Shown here: piece by piece, positions 7,945-14,312 of the stretch
Layout of the letters: each line of letters starts with the position of its first letter
Numbering within the stretch: position 1 is the stretch's first letter
Source of the DNA: Deltaproteobacteria bacterium RIFCSPLOWO2_02_56_12
Lineage (GTDB): Bacteria; Desulfobacterota; Binatia; UBA9968
Length of the DNA: 17,157 nt
Assembly (NCBI GenBank): GCA_001799045.1
Contig: MGRY01000215.1
Span: 1-17,157, forward strand
Reading direction: 5' to 3'
Position numbers and translations under genes: made by a program
The notes under the pieces: generated by a model
Databases searched by the model: none
What the model saw: the letters and a program-made list of their open reading frames with translations, nothing else
Told to the model about the DNA's origin: nothing

Positions 7945-7962
7945 AGCGTTCGTCCCTTTTCC

Positions 7963-9339
7963 CTACTGAGAAACCCCGGCGATAAACTTTCCATGCCCCG
8001 GCTCGCCGGTAACCTTCCCGTCTTCCGCAACGATCTTCCCCCTGACCATGGTCAACACCGGAACCCCCTGCACTTTCCACCCCGCATAAGGACTCCATTG
8101 GACCTTTGTAAAAAGGCCCTTATTGCTCAGGACTCGCTCCCTTTCCCAATCCACGACCACCAGGTCGGCGTCAGAACCCGGGAGCAAGATCCCCTTACGC
8201 GGAAAGATTCCCAGAATCCGGGCGGGGGTTTCAGATAAGCAGCGCACCAAGTTGGCGAGGGACAGCTTTCCCTCATGCACGTCCGTGAGGAATACCGACA
8301 GGTAGTGATCATATTGCGGATTTCCCATCGCGGCCGTCCAGGCATCGATGCGTTGTTTTTCCACCTCTTCGTTCGTATGAGGGGCATGATCGGAACCGAT
8401 GTTGTCAATGGTCCCGTTCCGGAACGATCGCCAGATCTTCGCTATTCTCTCCGGATCTTCGAGAACAAATCCGGCAGGGCACACCTGGGGTCCCTTTTCC
8501 TCCAGATCTTTCCTGCCGAGATGAAAGTATTTCGGATCGATTTCCACTGTAACGCTTTGCCCCCTGCCTTTCGCTTGCCGAAGCAGGTTGAGGCTCCGCG
8601 CGGCATGGGTATGCACCACGTGAAGACGCACCCCCGATTCCCGTTGGAGCATGAGCAGGCTGGAAATCGCGCTTTCCCAGACAGCCTCCTTGGTATAGAT
8701 TTCCGCAAAAGTTACGTGATTCGGCGGTTTCCCTTGGGCGAATGCCTCTGCGGAGAAAGAATCGAAAAGCGGCTGATTGAACGGATGGACCACGCAGACG
8801 AGACCCGTCTTGGCGATGGCGCGAAAACATTGAAGAAGCTTTCCCTCATCGTTCAGGGCGAGCCTGGGATCGTGCGGGTAAGCGCCTGAAACCTGAAAGA
8901 TCTTGAAACCGGTAACCCCGGCCGCGGCGAGCTTGGGGATCTCTTCAAAATTGACGCCGGATACGAAATGGCCGAAATCCACGAGCGAACCCTTTTCAGC
9001 CCGCGCCTTCTTCTCTCGAAAAAGCTCCACCGTGGTCGTCGGGGGCTCCACATTGGGCATATCCACCCACGTCGTCACTCCGCCGGCCGCAGCCGCCCGG
9101 GATGCCGTGAGGAAATCTTCCTTATGCGTATAACCGGGGTCACGGGTATGCGCGTGAAGATCGATGATTCCCGGGATAATGATCTTTCCCGACACATCTA
9201 CAACGCGCCTGGCGCCGTAACTCTCTCCCCTGCCGGAAAGCAGGGCGATGCTTTCTCCCCGGACATATAAATCCACGTCTTGTAGTTCGCCCCAAAGATG
9301 GACTCGTCCACCACGGAAACAGATGTCATAGTCTGCCAT
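7963..9339 (-). CDS. Dihydroorotase/hydantoinase/allantoinase-like cyclic amidohydrolase
   Basis: The protein has 458 residues and the amidohydrolase-superfamily fold. An N-terminal beta-sandwich precedes IDLHAHTRDPGYTHKEDF with metal ligands His62 and His64. GFKIF has the lysine (Lys146) that is carboxylated in this family. Further ligands are VVHPFN (His185), HVVHTH (His243) and IGSDHAPH (Asp317, His318). The composite domain closes with GSDADLVVVD. The HxHxRDPG signature is dihydroorotase-like, but the bridging lysine and overall length also fit hydantoinase or allantoinase. The usual TPHHL/CPHYL segment is replaced by IDPKYF (268-272), so the substrate is probably not dihydroorotate, hydantoin or allantoin itself. 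No pyrimidine-biosynthesis genes adjoin. It lies 44 bases after the cupin gene and 18 before the oxidoreductase. It should open a ring amide, imide or ureide. Confidence 0.9.
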   Translation of the reverse strand: MADYDICFRGGRVHLWGELQDVDLYVRGESIALLSGRGESYGARRVVDVSGKIIIPGIIDLHAHTRDPGYTHKEDFLTASRAAAAGGVTTWVDMPNVEPPTTTVELFREKKARAEKGSLVDFGHFVSGVNFEEIPKLAAAGVTGFKIFQVSGAYPHDPRLALNDEGKLLQCFRAIAKTGLVCVVHPFNQPLFDSFSAEAFAQGKPPNHVTFAEIYTKEAVWESAISSLLMLQRESGVRLHVVHTHAARSLNLLRQAKGRGQSVTVEIDPKYFHLGRKDLEEKGPQVCPAGFVLEDPERIAKIWRSFRNGTIDNIGSDHAPHTNEEVEKQRIDAWTAAMGNPQYDHYLSVFLTDVHEGKLSLANLVRCLSETPARILGIFPRKGILLPGSDADLVVVDWERERVLSNKGLFTKVQWSPYAGWKVQGVPVLTMVRGKIVAEDGKVTGEPGHGKFIAGVSQ

Positions 9340-9383
9340 AGCGCCCCCGATAAACGTTGCTCTTTTTCTTCAGCTTCTCACTT

Positions 9384-9764
9384 TCATTTCTTTTCTTCGT
9401 CATCAACAATGTGAAAATCCTGCCCCGCAGGCGCATATATTTCGATCACTCGCGCGACCGTGTCGCCCCCATTACCCGCAGCATGGCGCACTCCGGGAGG
9501 GATAAAGGCCACCTCCCCCGGACCGAGACGGACCTTCTTTCCCTCGACGGTGGCCTCTACCGTCCCCTCCAGGACGATGTAAATATTTTCTGCCTTTGCG
9601 TGGTAGTGCGTCGGTCCCGGACCGGAATCGACATTGATCAGGTTTATATGAACATCGACGTTTTTTGCGCCGTCTTCCTCGTCGACGAGCCGGAGGGTTT
9701 TTCCTCTGTCCCAGCGCATGATCTTTACCGGGGCATCCTCAATGCGCATCACTTTCACAGGCAT
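9384..9764 (-). CDS. Small single-domain cupin protein
   Basis: This 126-residue protein has one cupin barrel. Motif 1 is GPGPTHYHAKAENIYIVLEG with ligands His53, His55 and Glu59; motif 2 is GPGEVAFIPPGVRH with His94, so the full 3-His/1-Glu metal site is present. GGAGGTGA just before the ATG is a strong ribosome-binding site. It is the first gene of the cluster and lies 44 bases before the amidohydrolase. Small cupins of this kind act as isomerases, epimerases, dioxygenases or ligand-binding accessory proteins, and the sequence does not discriminate among these. The conserved metal set favours an enzyme over a pure sensor. There is no signal peptide, so it is cytosolic. Confidence 0.88.
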   Translation of the reverse strand: MPVKVMRIEDAPVKIMRWDRGKTLRLVDEEDGAKNVDVHINLINVDSGPGPTHYHAKAENIYIVLEGTVEATVEGKKVRLGPGEVAFIPPGVRHAAGNGGDTVARVIEIYAPAGQDFHIVDDEEKK

Positions 9765-9962
9765 AGTTCACCTCCAAAGAGCTTTTTTAACAGGAATAGT
9801 CCAGGGAATTCCCCCAGAGCATAGGACTGAATGAGCTTACCCTTCCGGTCAGGGCCTTAGGGGCCATTGACAGGGAGTATAGGCGTAGGTTGGAAAAGTC
9901 GGGAGACGGCCAAGCGCCTGTTCCAGTAGCGGCCGCTCCGTCCATGATACTAATGCATGATA
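9765..9962 (-). promoter_or_regulatory. Upstream region of the catabolic cluster with an operator-like dyad
   Basis: This 198-base gap separates the Fbp-type gene from the cupin gene. On the minus strand it holds TATACT (9876-9881), a possible -10 without a convincing -35. Just downstream is an interrupted dyad, GTCA-AT-GGCC-CCTAA-GGCC-C-TGAC (9848-9871), which would span the predicted start of transcription near 9869. Either the cluster has its own regulated promoter or this is a processed spacer within a longer transcript. No coding frame here is credible and no T-run terminator follows the gene that stops at 9963. Confidence 0.35.
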
Positions 9963-10976
9963 TTAATTTAAAAAGAGTTTTCGGTATTCTTTCATCTTCT
10001 CCGCAAAAGCCTTCTTATCCATTTCAACCATTTCGACAACCTGGATCTTGTCCGCGTCCGGCAGCGGCGGAGAGATCCCCTTTCGATTCACGAACTCACC
10101 GATATTTGCCATGATCCTTATGCTCTCATCATCCAGGAAAAAGTCGATAAAGGCCTTGCCCGCATTGGTGTGGGGAGCTTTGCTGCCGAGGGCGATATAG
10201 TGGCCGTCTCCCATAAACTTTCCGAGCCGAACGTAGTCGAGAGGAACTCCCTTGCGCCCATGAATGAGCACATTTTTGAGAAAGGTAATCGCTATCGGCG
10301 TCTCTCCGGTAGTGACGCGCTCACCCGACGGCGTTAAAGACTCCACCAGGAGGGGCTTCGTGGCCGCCAAATCTCGGATAAACTTTTCCGCTTTCTCCTT
10401 CCCCATAATCCTCTGCAGGCTCGCAAGCCACTGAGCGGTGGTGGTGTGTTGACTTGGGTCTGGCATAACCAACTTACCCCTGAATTGAGGCTTTAACAGA
10501 TCCTCGAGGGATTTCGGCGCGTCCGCAGGCTTGACGACACCCGTATGGTACACGATACCGATGATGACATTGCGGTATCTTGGACCCAGGTTGGGATCAA
10601 TCACCTCTTTGGGAAAGCCCTTGGCCGACGGAGAGTCATATTTGGCAAAGACTCCCTCTTTCTGCATGATCTGCATCGGCGCACCGTTGGTCAAAACCAC
10701 ATCGGAGAGAGGCTTTCCGGCCCGGTACTCGCTCACGACTCTATCCATGACCTTGGTGGCAGAACCCCGCCAGAACTCTACCTCCAGCCCGGTCTTCTTT
10801 TTTAGAGCCTTACTGACCGCATCCACCGTGTCATTCTCCAGCGAACCATAAATGACAACTTTCCCCCCCTCCTTCTTTGCCAACTCAACGAGTTTGGCGT
10901 CTTGGGCGAACGCCGCCAGCGCCAAGAAAAGAACCAGAGTTAAAGACGATAAAAGGAATCCGAATCTTAGCTTCAT
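9963..10976 (-). CDS. Fbp/IdiA-type (family 1) extracellular solute-binding protein
   Basis: The protein has 337 residues. A signal peptide is clear: MKLR, a hydrophobic core FLLSSLTLVLFLAL, and AFA/Q cleavage after residue 24. The mature protein begins LVELAKKEGGKVVIYGSLEND, then GLEVEFWRGSATKVMDRVVSEYRAG, SDVVLTNGAPM, YRNVIIGIVYHTG, LLKPQFRGKLVMPDPS and a late GSKAPHTNAGKAFIDFFL. These are hallmarks of the ABC iron(III), putrescine or 2-aminoethylphosphonate binding-protein superfamily. The iron-ligating tyrosine pair of true FbpA is not evident, so an organic anion or phosphonate ligand is as likely as iron. AAAGGAGGT precedes the ATG. No permease or ATPase adjoins it. It is transcribed towards the catabolic cluster, 198 bases upstream of the cupin gene, so it may deliver that pathway's substrate. 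This last point is inference. Confidence 0.9.
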   Translation of the reverse strand: MKLRFGFLLSSLTLVLFLALAAFAQDAKLVELAKKEGGKVVIYGSLENDTVDAVSKALKKKTGLEVEFWRGSATKVMDRVVSEYRAGKPLSDVVLTNGAPMQIMQKEGVFAKYDSPSAKGFPKEVIDPNLGPRYRNVIIGIVYHTGVVKPADAPKSLEDLLKPQFRGKLVMPDPSQHTTTAQWLASLQRIMGKEKAEKFIRDLAATKPLLVESLTPSGERVTTGETPIAITFLKNVLIHGRKGVPLDYVRLGKFMGDGHYIALGSKAPHTNAGKAFIDFFLDDESIRIMANIGEFVNRKGISPPLPDADKIQVVEMVEMDKKAFAEKMKEYRKLFLN

Positions 10977-10991
10977 GCCTAATTACCTCCT

Positions 10992-11020
10992 TTGCGATTA
11001 GAAAGGAAACAAACTATTAT
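10992..11020 (+). promoter_or_regulatory. Sigma70-like promoter of the small plus-strand gene
   Basis: TTGCGA (10992-10997), a 17-base spacer and TATTAT (11015-11020) match the consensus well (4 of 6 and 5 of 6). Transcription would start about 11027-11028, leaving only about six bases before the ATG at 11034. The promoter lies in the 57-base gap to the divergent solute-binding gene. Confidence 0.6.
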
Positions 11021-11033
11021 TGCATTTAACAAA

Positions 11034-11288
11034 ATGGTCACAAAGAAGCAAGGCGAGGATGCGGTCTCCGAAATCGAGGAATGGGCCAACCGGATCGTCA
11101 GCTCCATGGACGAAAAAATACAGGCCTCGCTCTATCACGACGCCGATTCCAGCACCTACGTTTTTCGCCTGGCAAAAGGAAACCGCGTGCTGCTGTTCCG
11201 CCTGTCAGAGGTCCAGCTCCGCACGCCGGAACGCGAGGAAGAATGCGAAAGGATTCTGAAGAGAAAGATTAAGGACCTGTCGATCTAA
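11034..11288 (+). CDS. Small hypothetical protein
   Basis: The product has 84 residues and I do not recognise it. It is charged and soluble: an amphipathic helix (about 8-27, EDAVSEIEEWANRIVSSMDE), a likely two-stranded sheet (SSTYVFRLAKGNRVLLFRLSE, about 39-58) and a basic C-terminal helix REEECERILKRKIKDL. There is no signal peptide or membrane segment. The frame stays open upstream to a TTG at 10992, but the ATG at 11034 is preferred because a good promoter ends at 11020. No Shine-Dalgarno is correctly spaced before that ATG, suggesting a leaderless or near-leaderless message. It diverges from the Fbp-type gene and converges on hemB with only 5 bases between stop codons. Balanced codon use and a compact predicted fold make it more likely real than spurious. 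Confidence 0.6.
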   Translation: MVTKKQGEDAVSEIEEWANRIVSSMDEKIQASLYHDADSSTYVFRLAKGNRVLLFRLSEVQLRTPEREEECERILKRKIKDLSI

Positions 11289-11293
11289 ACTGG

Positions 11294-12271
11294 CTATTGC
11301 CCGCGCAATCCCCGCGCGACCTCTTTGGCGAAATAGGTGAGGATCATATCGGCGCCGGCGCGCTTGATGGAGAAGAGCACCTCCATCATGATTCTCTTCT
11401 CATCGATCCAGCCGTTTTGGCCGGCGGCCTTGATCATGGAATATTCCCCGCTTACGTTATAAGCGGCGACGGGATAACCGAATTTCTGCTTCACGCGATA
11501 GACGATGTCGAGATAGGCCATGGCGGGTTTCACCATCACGATATCCGCCCCCTCGCGAATATCCATCTCGGCCTCTCTTAGCGCCTCATCCGCATTTCCC
11601 GGATCCATCTGGTACGAGCGGCGGTCGCCAAATTGCGGGGTAGATTCGGCGGCTTCACGGAACGGACCATAGAAAGCCGAGGCGTATTTTGCGGCATAGG
11701 CCATGATCGCGACTTGCTGGAAACCGTTTTGATCCAAGATCTTCCGAATGGCTCCCACCCTCCCATCCATCATGTCCGACGGCGCAACGATATCCGCCCC
11801 GGCTTTTGCGTGGGAAAGCGCCTCTTTGGCAAGCAGTTCCAAGGTGCTGTCGTTATCCACATCTCCGTTTTTGACCACCCCGCAGTGACCATGATCCGTA
11901 TACTCACATAGGCAAACATCCGTTATAACCAACAATCCGGGCACCTTTTCCTTGATCTCTCGGATCGCCATCTGCACTACTCCGCTATCCGAGTAAGCCT
12001 CTGAGCCCAGCGGGTCTTTGCGTTCGGGAATGCCAAAGAGGATCACCGCCGGGATTCCCAGAGAGCTGACCTCCCGGCATTCCTTTGCCGTTCGATCTAC
12101 CGATAGTTGGGCCACACCCGGCATGGAGGAAACCGGCTGGACTTTGTCCTTTCCCGGCCCGACAAAAAGGGGATAAATGAGATTCGTTGGGCTGAGGCTG
12201 GTTTCTCGCACCATGTCACGCAGCCTCTCATTTCTCCGCAATCTTCTGGGTCGGTATTTAGGAAATTCCAT
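11294..12271 (-). CDS. hemB: Delta-aminolevulinic acid dehydratase (porphobilinogen synthase)
   Basis: This 325-residue enzyme condenses two 5-aminolevulinate molecules to porphobilinogen in the cytosol. The active-site zinc cysteines are all present in DVCLCEYTDHGHCG (Cys120, Cys122, Cys130), so it is a zinc-type enzyme rather than an Asp-rich magnesium type. The Schiff-base lysines are Lys195 (AYAAKYASAFYGPFR) and Lys248 (IVMVKPAM). It has the full family length, from the N-terminal RPRRLRRN arm to the C-terminal LTYFAKEVARGL. GGAGGGGG precedes the ATG. It is the last gene of the heme operon, 88 bases after hemD across a repeat-filled gap. The stop codon is 5 bases from that of the converging small gene and no terminator is seen. 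Confidence 0.98.
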   Translation of the reverse strand: MEFPKYRPRRLRRNERLRDMVRETSLSPTNLIYPLFVGPGKDKVQPVSSMPGVAQLSVDRTAKECREVSSLGIPAVILFGIPERKDPLGSEAYSDSGVVQMAIREIKEKVPGLLVITDVCLCEYTDHGHCGVVKNGDVDNDSTLELLAKEALSHAKAGADIVAPSDMMDGRVGAIRKILDQNGFQQVAIMAYAAKYASAFYGPFREAAESTPQFGDRRSYQMDPGNADEALREAEMDIREGADIVMVKPAMAYLDIVYRVKQKFGYPVAAYNVSGEYSMIKAAGQNGWIDEKRIMMEVLFSIKRAGADMILTYFAKEVARGLRGQ

Positions 12272-12285
12272 AGTCCCCCTCCAAA

Positions 12286-12313
12286 AAGCTGTCAGCCCTC
12301 AGCAAACAGCCTT
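12286..12313. repeat. Short GCTGTCAGC/CTCAGC-type intergenic repeat
   Basis: The hemB leader contains an iterated word, GCTGTCAGC then CCTCAGC then AACAGC, resembling the degenerate GCTGACxGCTGA repeats common between genes in many environmental genomes. It lies directly before the hemB ribosome-binding site and next to the AT-rich repeat at 12323-12378. Confidence 0.4.
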
Positions 12314-12322
12314 CTTCACAAG

Positions 12323-12378
12323 GCAAAATGAGAATTGCAAAATGCAAAATTTAAAATTTTCATTTTTCACTTTGCATT
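12323..12378. repeat. AT-rich imperfect palindromic repeat, hemD-hemB gap
   Basis: GCAAAATG words on the left are mirrored by CATTTT and CTTTGCATT words on the right around a central AAAATTTAAAATTTT, so the segment can fold as an imperfect hairpin. The hemD stop (TGA at 12362-12360) lies inside it, and the last HemD residues (MQSEK) are encoded by it. It is a shorter member of the same family as 13187-13279 and 14206-14300. Confidence 0.7.
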
Positions 12379-13175
12379 CCGAAGTATTCTACAATCGCCC
12401 TCGTTAAACCCGGAATCGTGTAGTCTCGTGAGACCACGTCCACTCTGATGCCCAGCTCTTCCGCTGTTTTTTGTGTAATCGGACCGATGCAGGCAACGGC
12501 AGCACCGGACAGAAGCCCCTCGATATCCTCGGCGGGAAAGAGGGCGGCAAAATTGGCGACGGTGCTGGAACTGGTGAAGGTTATCATGTCGATCTTCTTT
12601 TGCCGTAGCATCTCTTGAAGCCTGCGCGCGTCGCTCCTGGCCACAACCGTTCGGTAAGTCTCGATCACGTCCACCTCCGCGCCCCATTCCCGCAGCGTCT
12701 TAGGCAGGATATCGCGCGCCCGGGCCACACGCGGCAAAAGAATTCGCTTTCCACGCGCCTCCTCGGGCTTCAGCCCCTGGAGAATTGCCTCGGCCCGGAA
12801 CTCCTGCGGAACCAGATCGGCACGAAGACCGGCGGCTCCCAGAGCCTTGGCGGTCTCCGGGCCGATGGCTGCAATCTTGATTCCCTTAAGTTCCCGGATA
12901 TCCCGCCGCAGCTCTTTGAAGCGGGCGAAGAAAAAGTTCACTCCGTTCACGCTGGTAAAGATAATCCAGTGATAGTTTTTGATCTTCTGAATCACCTGAT
13001 CCAGGGGATCGTAGCTTTCCGGTGGTAGAATCTCTATGGTCGGGAACTCGACTACCTCCCCACCCAGGGCCCCAAGGGCGCGCGCAAAAGCGCCCGCCTG
13101 AGAGCGGGCGCGAGTAATGGCGATCCTCCGGCCCGAAAGCGGCTTGGCGTTGAGAGTCTTGAGATTACCCGCCAT
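12360..13175 (-). CDS. hemD: Uroporphyrinogen-III synthase
   Basis: This 271-residue protein closes hydroxymethylbilane with inversion of ring D to give uroporphyrinogen III. The family is poorly conserved, but the pattern is clear: SGRRIAITRARSQAGAFARALGALGGEVVEFPTIEI at the start, IIFTSVNGVNFFFARF, KIAAIGPETAKAL, RAEAILQGLKPEEARGKRILLPR, VIETYRTV, ITFTSSSTVANFAALF and ACIGPITQKTAEELGI near the end. The ATG at 13175 lacks a strong Shine-Dalgarno. The gene follows hemC and precedes hemB, which supports the assignment. The C-terminus runs into the palindromic repeat at 12323-12378, so the final few residues are probably not ancestral. There is no fusion to a uroporphyrinogen methyltransferase, unlike hemD genes in some anaerobes. 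Confidence 0.95.
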   Translation of the reverse strand: MAGNLKTLNAKPLSGRRIAITRARSQAGAFARALGALGGEVVEFPTIEILPPESYDPLDQVIQKIKNYHWIIFTSVNGVNFFFARFKELRRDIRELKGIKIAAIGPETAKALGAAGLRADLVPQEFRAEAILQGLKPEEARGKRILLPRVARARDILPKTLREWGAEVDVIETYRTVVARSDARRLQEMLRQKKIDMITFTSSSTVANFAALFPAEDIEGLLSGAAVACIGPITQKTAEELGIRVDVVSRDYTIPGLTRAIVEYFGMQSEK

Positions 13176-13186
13176 GGACTACAACT

Positions 13187-13279
13187 CAATGCCAAAGGCA
13201 AAGTGCAAATTGAAGAATGCAAAATGAGAAAAGACAAATGATTTTGCAATTTGCATTTTGCAATTTCCATTTTTCATTG
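13187..13279. repeat. AT-rich imperfect palindromic repeat, hemC-hemD gap
   Basis: Two arms of about 40 bases, both beginning CAATG when read inward from each end, are inverted around a short AAAAGACA-like centre. About three quarters of arm positions pair without gaps. Repeated words are AATGCAAAAT and TTTTGCAATTTGCATT. The hemC stop (TGA at 13276-13274) is formed by the CAATGA terminus of the element. It is about 90 percent identical over its arms to the element at 14206-14300, in the same orientation. Confidence 0.85.
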
Positions 13280-14191
13280 CGGAATCCCAGCCCGATGAAG
13301 GACTTCCTCAGCGCCCTCTGTTAAAAGCCTCTCCGCCAGCTCCTGTCCCAACTTCTCGGCATCCTTTGCCGAACCCGCGATCTCCCCTCTGAACAACTTG
13401 CTCCCGTCAACATCGCAAATCACGCCTGCGAGCCTGATCCGGTCTTCACTCGCCCATGCGCGCGCCCCGACCGGTATTTGACATCCCCCACCCAGGCGCC
13501 GGAGAAAACCCCTCTCGGCCTCCACTTCCAAGGAAGTCGGCAAGTGATGGAGGAATGCGATCTCATCCATCAACGGCTCCCCATCCCGGCCCTCCAAACC
13601 CAGAGCCCCTTGGGCCACCGCGCTCAGGCAAATTTCCGGAGAGAGGTATTCGCTGATTCGATTCTCGCGCCCTATTCTTTTAAGGCCCGCAGCCGCCATA
13701 ACGATGGCCTCGACCTCGCCCCGCTCCAGTTTTTTCAGGCGCGTATCTATGTTCCCGCGCATCGGCTGGACCAATAGGTCCGGCCGGTGGTACAGGATTT
13801 GCGCCTGCCGGCGCAGACTCCCCGTGCCGATCCGTGCCCCTTGAGGCAAATCCTTCAACGGCCTGTTGGCCAAACTCACGAGCACATCCCGCGGATCTTC
13901 CCGCTCGGGAACTGCCAACAACCTCAAGCCCGCGGGAATTTCTGTGGGGAGATCTTTCATCGAATGGACTGCCAGATCAATCTCCTTTCGGAGCAGCGCC
14001 TCCTCTATCTCTTTCACGAAAATGCCTTTTCCCCCGATTGCCTTGATCGGGGTGTTGAGGAAGCGGTCCCCGCTGGTCTTGATAGTGATGGTCCCGACTC
14101 CGATTCCAGGGTATCTTTCTTCCAGCTTCAGCTTCACCCAGCCCGCCTGAACCAGAGCCAGCGCACTCCCGCGCGTGCCGATGCGAATCAC
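13274..14191 (-). CDS. hemC: Porphobilinogen deaminase (hydroxymethylbilane synthase)
   Basis: This enzyme polymerises four porphobilinogens to hydroxymethylbilane. Family motifs are IRIGTRGSALALVQA, IKTSGDRF, GGKGIFVKEIEEALL, DLAVHSMKDLP with catalytic Asp80, ARIGTGSLRRQAQ, RGNIDTRL and LGGGCQIPVGA with the dipyrromethane-cofactor Cys237. The GTG at 14191 is chosen as start: AGAGGTGA sits just upstream, the protein then begins M-IRIGTRGSAL as relatives do, and the length is 305 residues. A longer in-frame start at 14284 would translate the palindromic repeat into an artificial hydrophobic leader (AFFHFAFF) and is rejected. A GTG at 14197 is the only close rival. The gap to hemA holds the repeat at 14206-14300. 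Confidence 0.96.
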   Translation of the reverse strand: MIRIGTRGSALALVQAGWVKLKLEERYPGIGVGTITIKTSGDRFLNTPIKAIGGKGIFVKEIEEALLRKEIDLAVHSMKDLPTEIPAGLRLLAVPEREDPRDVLVSLANRPLKDLPQGARIGTGSLRRQAQILYHRPDLLVQPMRGNIDTRLKKLERGEVEAIVMAAAGLKRIGRENRISEYLSPEICLSAVAQGALGLEGRDGEPLMDEIAFLHHLPTSLEVEAERGFLRRLGGGCQIPVGARAWASEDRIRLAGVICDVDGSKLFRGEIAGSAKDAEKLGQELAERLLTEGAEEVLHRAGIPQ

Positions 14192-14205
14192 CGTCACCTC
14201 TGTTC

Positions 14206-14300
14206 CAATGCAAAATGTAAAGTGCACATTGAAAAATGCAAAATGGAAGAAAGCCCAAATAATTTTGCAATATGCATTTTGCAATTTTCATTTTTCATTG
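14206..14300. repeat. AT-rich imperfect palindromic repeat, hemA-hemC gap
   Basis: The 95-base element starts CAATGCAAAATG and ends CATTTTTCATTG. Its ends are inverted copies: a hand alignment of the 39-base arms gives about 31 matches without gaps. It lies between the hemA stop (14313) and the hemC ribosome-binding site, so an RNA hairpin would form in the polycistronic message close to hemC translation initiation. Confidence 0.85.
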
Positions 14301-14312
14301 TTCTATCCGCCA

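Noticed and set aside
9928..9962. AGCGGCCGCT palindrome and repeated ATGATA(C/T)TA words after the Fbp-type gene
   Set aside because: The ten-base palindrome and short direct repeat are within what chance allows and match no terminator, attachment site or known operator.
14192..14284. N-terminal extension of HemC by 31 residues
   Set aside because: The extension is a translation of the palindromic repeat (aromatic-rich, pseudo-signal peptide); GTG at 14191 has a good Shine-Dalgarno and matches the normal HemC N-terminus.
13187..14300. The AT-rich palindromes as a CRISPR array or insertion sequence
   Set aside because: Copies are about 1 kb apart, separated by a gene, with no regular spacers, and are too short to carry a transposase; target-site duplications are not evident.
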